NCBI GenBank assembly: GCA_937899835.1
Contig: CALCCE010000130.1
Location: 1 to 62,125, forward strand
DNA length: 62,125 nucleotides
DNA from: an uncultured Flavobacteriales bacterium
GTDB lineage: Bacteria > Bacteroidota > Bacteroidia > Flavobacteriales_G > Salibacteraceae
Direction: 5' to 3'
The position numbers and the translations under genes were made by a program. Below are positions 60,916 to 62,125 of this stretch, piece by piece. Below the pieces are notes generated by a model. That model saw only the letters and a list, made by a program, of their open reading frames with translations. It was not told the DNA's origin and ran no database searches. Position 1 is the stretch's first letter. Every line of letters begins with the position of its first letter.

Positions 60916-61945
60916 CCTGTTAACCATCCTTCTGCAATCTGACGGCACCAGTCTGGGTGTGATGATTGCCATTGCCGTAGCCTCTCTGGTGGGCCTTTGG
61001 ATCTTCTTCTATTTTGTGCCGGTTGGCCTGTGGTTTTCCGCCTTGCTTTCTGGTGTGCGCATCTCCCTCATTCAGCTGGTGTTCATGCGCTGGCGGAAAG
61101 TACCGCCTTCCGTCATTGTGAAGGCCATGATCAACTCCAGCAAAGCCGGGCTTTCGCTGAGCCGCGATCAACTCGAAGCCCACTTTCTGGCCGGTGGAAA
61201 CGTCATCAACGTAGTGAACGCCTTGATTTCGGCCGATAAGGCCAACATTGGGTTGGACTTTAATTCCGCTACTGCCATTGATCTTGCCGGTCGGGATGTG
61301 TTTGAAGCGGTACAAATGTCGGTGAACCCAAAAGTGATCGATACTCCACCGGTAACTGCGGTAGCCAAAGACGGTATTCAATTGATTGCCAAAGCGCGGG
61401 TCACTGTTAGGGCCAACATCAAGCAATTGGTGGGTGGTGCCGGCGAAGACACCGTGTTGGCGCGGGTAGGTGAGGGCACCGTTTCGGCCATCGGCTCCGC
61501 CGACAGCCACAAAGCCGTGCTCGAAAATCCTGACAGTATCTCCAAAATCGTATTGAGCCGCGGCCTGGATTCCGGTACCGCTTTCGAAATTCTTTCCATT
61601 GATATTGCCGACGTAGACATCGGCAAGAACATCGGTGCCGGGCTGCAGATCGACCAGGCTGAGGCCGATAAGAGCATTGCCCAGGCGAAAGCCGAGGAAC
61701 GCCGTGCCATGGCGGTTGCTGAAGAACAGGAAATGAAAGCCAAGACGCAGGAGGCGCGTGCCAAGGTGATCGAAGCCGAGGCTCAGGTGCCCATTGCAAT
61801 CTCCGAAGCCTTCCGAAGTGGCAACCTCGGGGTGATGGATTACTACAAGCTGAAAAACATCCAGGCCGACACCACCATGCGCGACAACATTGCCAAACCT
61901 CCCGGAGGCGGCAACAAAGGCAGCAAGGGCAGCAGCGGTTCTTGA
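60908..61945 (+). CDS. floA: Flotillin-like protein FloA
   Basis: The 345-residue protein has an N-terminal membrane anchor ([20 protein letters not shown]) and an SPFH-like core: IRISLIQL-type start, [20 protein letters not shown], and [37 protein letters not shown] and [20 protein letters not shown] are signatures of FloA. A long helical stalk ([20 protein letters not shown]) and a Gly/Lys/Ser tail end it. FloA scaffolds membrane microdomains. Its start overlaps the NfeD gene. Confidence 0.95.
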   Translation: MNNLLTILLQSDGTSLGVMIAIAVASLVGLWIFFYFVPVGLWFSALLSGVRISLIQLVFMRWRKVPPSVIVKAMINSSKAGLSLSRDQLEAHFLAGGNVINVVNALISADKANIGLDFNSATAIDLAGRDVFEAVQMSVNPKVIDTPPVTAVAKDGIQLIAKARVTVRANIKQLVGGAGEDTVLARVGEGTVSAIGSADSHKAVLENPDSISKIVLSRGLDSGTAFEILSIDIADVDIGKNIGAGLQIDQAEADKSIAQAKAEERRAMAVAEEQEMKAKTQEARAKVIEAEAQVPIAISEAFRSGNLGVMDYYKLKNIQADTTMRDNIAKPPGGGNKGSKGSSGS

Positions 61946-61971
61946 TTCTTTGCTGAATAGACTTTTTGATG

Positions 61972-62004
61972 AGGCTGACCTTGAAACGAGGTCAGCCTTT
62001 TTTG
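61972..62004 (+). terminator. Rho-independent terminator of the clpS-floA unit
   Basis: AGGCTGACCT (61972-61981) pairs with AGGTCAGCCT (61989-61998) around a 7-base loop, followed by six T. It closes the run of plus-strand genes. The remaining 120 bp of the window hold no gene I can see. Confidence 0.92.
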
Positions 62005-62125
62005 TGATGTTTAGGCACCAAGGTGCGAGAGTAACATTCTAATCTGGCCCTTTTCTGATGCCGGGAGGAGAGGGGGGGCTCTTCCAACTTTCGTTTTACA
62101 GGCGTTTGCATCATTGCCATGTTGG

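Noticed and set aside
1-62125. tRNA, rRNA, CRISPR array, prophage or insertion sequence
   Set aside because: I looked for cloverleaf patterns, conserved rRNA segments, regularly spaced repeats and transposase motifs and saw none; a covariance-model scan could still find a tRNA I missed.

Overview
This 62 kb window is bacterial chromosome from the phylum Bacteroidota. Three things point there: proteins with type IX secretion system (T9SS) C-terminal domains (17212-17961 and 19377-22070), a short primary sigma factor starting MRQLKITKQL (28532-29392), and repeated TAnnTTTG promoter -7 boxes with no Shine-Dalgarno sequences in front of genes. Families largely confined to this phylum are also present (DUF1599, DoxX/BT_3928-like, PD40/SPOR giants). 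Base composition and coding style look even throughout. I saw no insertion sequence, prophage, CRISPR array, tRNA or rRNA. The genus cannot be named from sequence alone.

Left part (1-12 kb): the broken C-terminal end of a family 2 beta-mannosidase; a BlaI/BlaR1-type repressor-receptor pair with a TonB-like tail on the receptor; an exonuclease/GIY-YIG nuclease; a lipoprotein with a surface-export signal; a tiny conserved-looking gene at 5617-5775; the YaaA peroxide-stress protein; thioredoxin-fold proteins; a membrane protein overlapping a winged-helix regulator; an epimerase-like protein and an SF1 helicase.

Middle part (12-38 kb): cyclophilin, ribosomal protein S1 with a long acidic Ala/Glu/Pro extension, pyrR-pyrB, a STAS protein, RNase Z, a T9SS lectin/PKD protein, two fatty-acid/CoA-type oxidoreductases, several small conserved proteins (DUF6495-like, DUF3052-like, DinB), the primary sigma factor, a membrane-anchored J-domain protein, MltA, and a long minus-strand cluster that includes tRNA maturation genes (miaA, cca, a Sua5/YrdC protein), a heptosyltransferase-like protein and dapD.

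Right part (38-62 kb): ruvX, def and a TPR lipoprotein face folP-cdaA. A plus-strand run then follows: DUF1599, DoxX-like, a lone DppB-like permease, tpiA, prmA, a 1489-residue exported protein of unknown function, plsY, a 2396-residue exported giant, clpS, an M48 metalloprotease, NfeD and flotillin FloA. The giant begins like the T9SS protein PorE (TPR, PD40 propeller, carboxypeptidase-regulatory-like domain). Instead of an OmpA domain it carries coiled coils, four copies of a new-looking helical module, and three SPOR-like domains. It is the best candidate in the window for an undescribed envelope system. Other points worth checking are perfect palindromes at 24335-24358 and 59581-59600, tandem dyads in front of blaI, and a three-hairpin intergenic region at 22121-22248.
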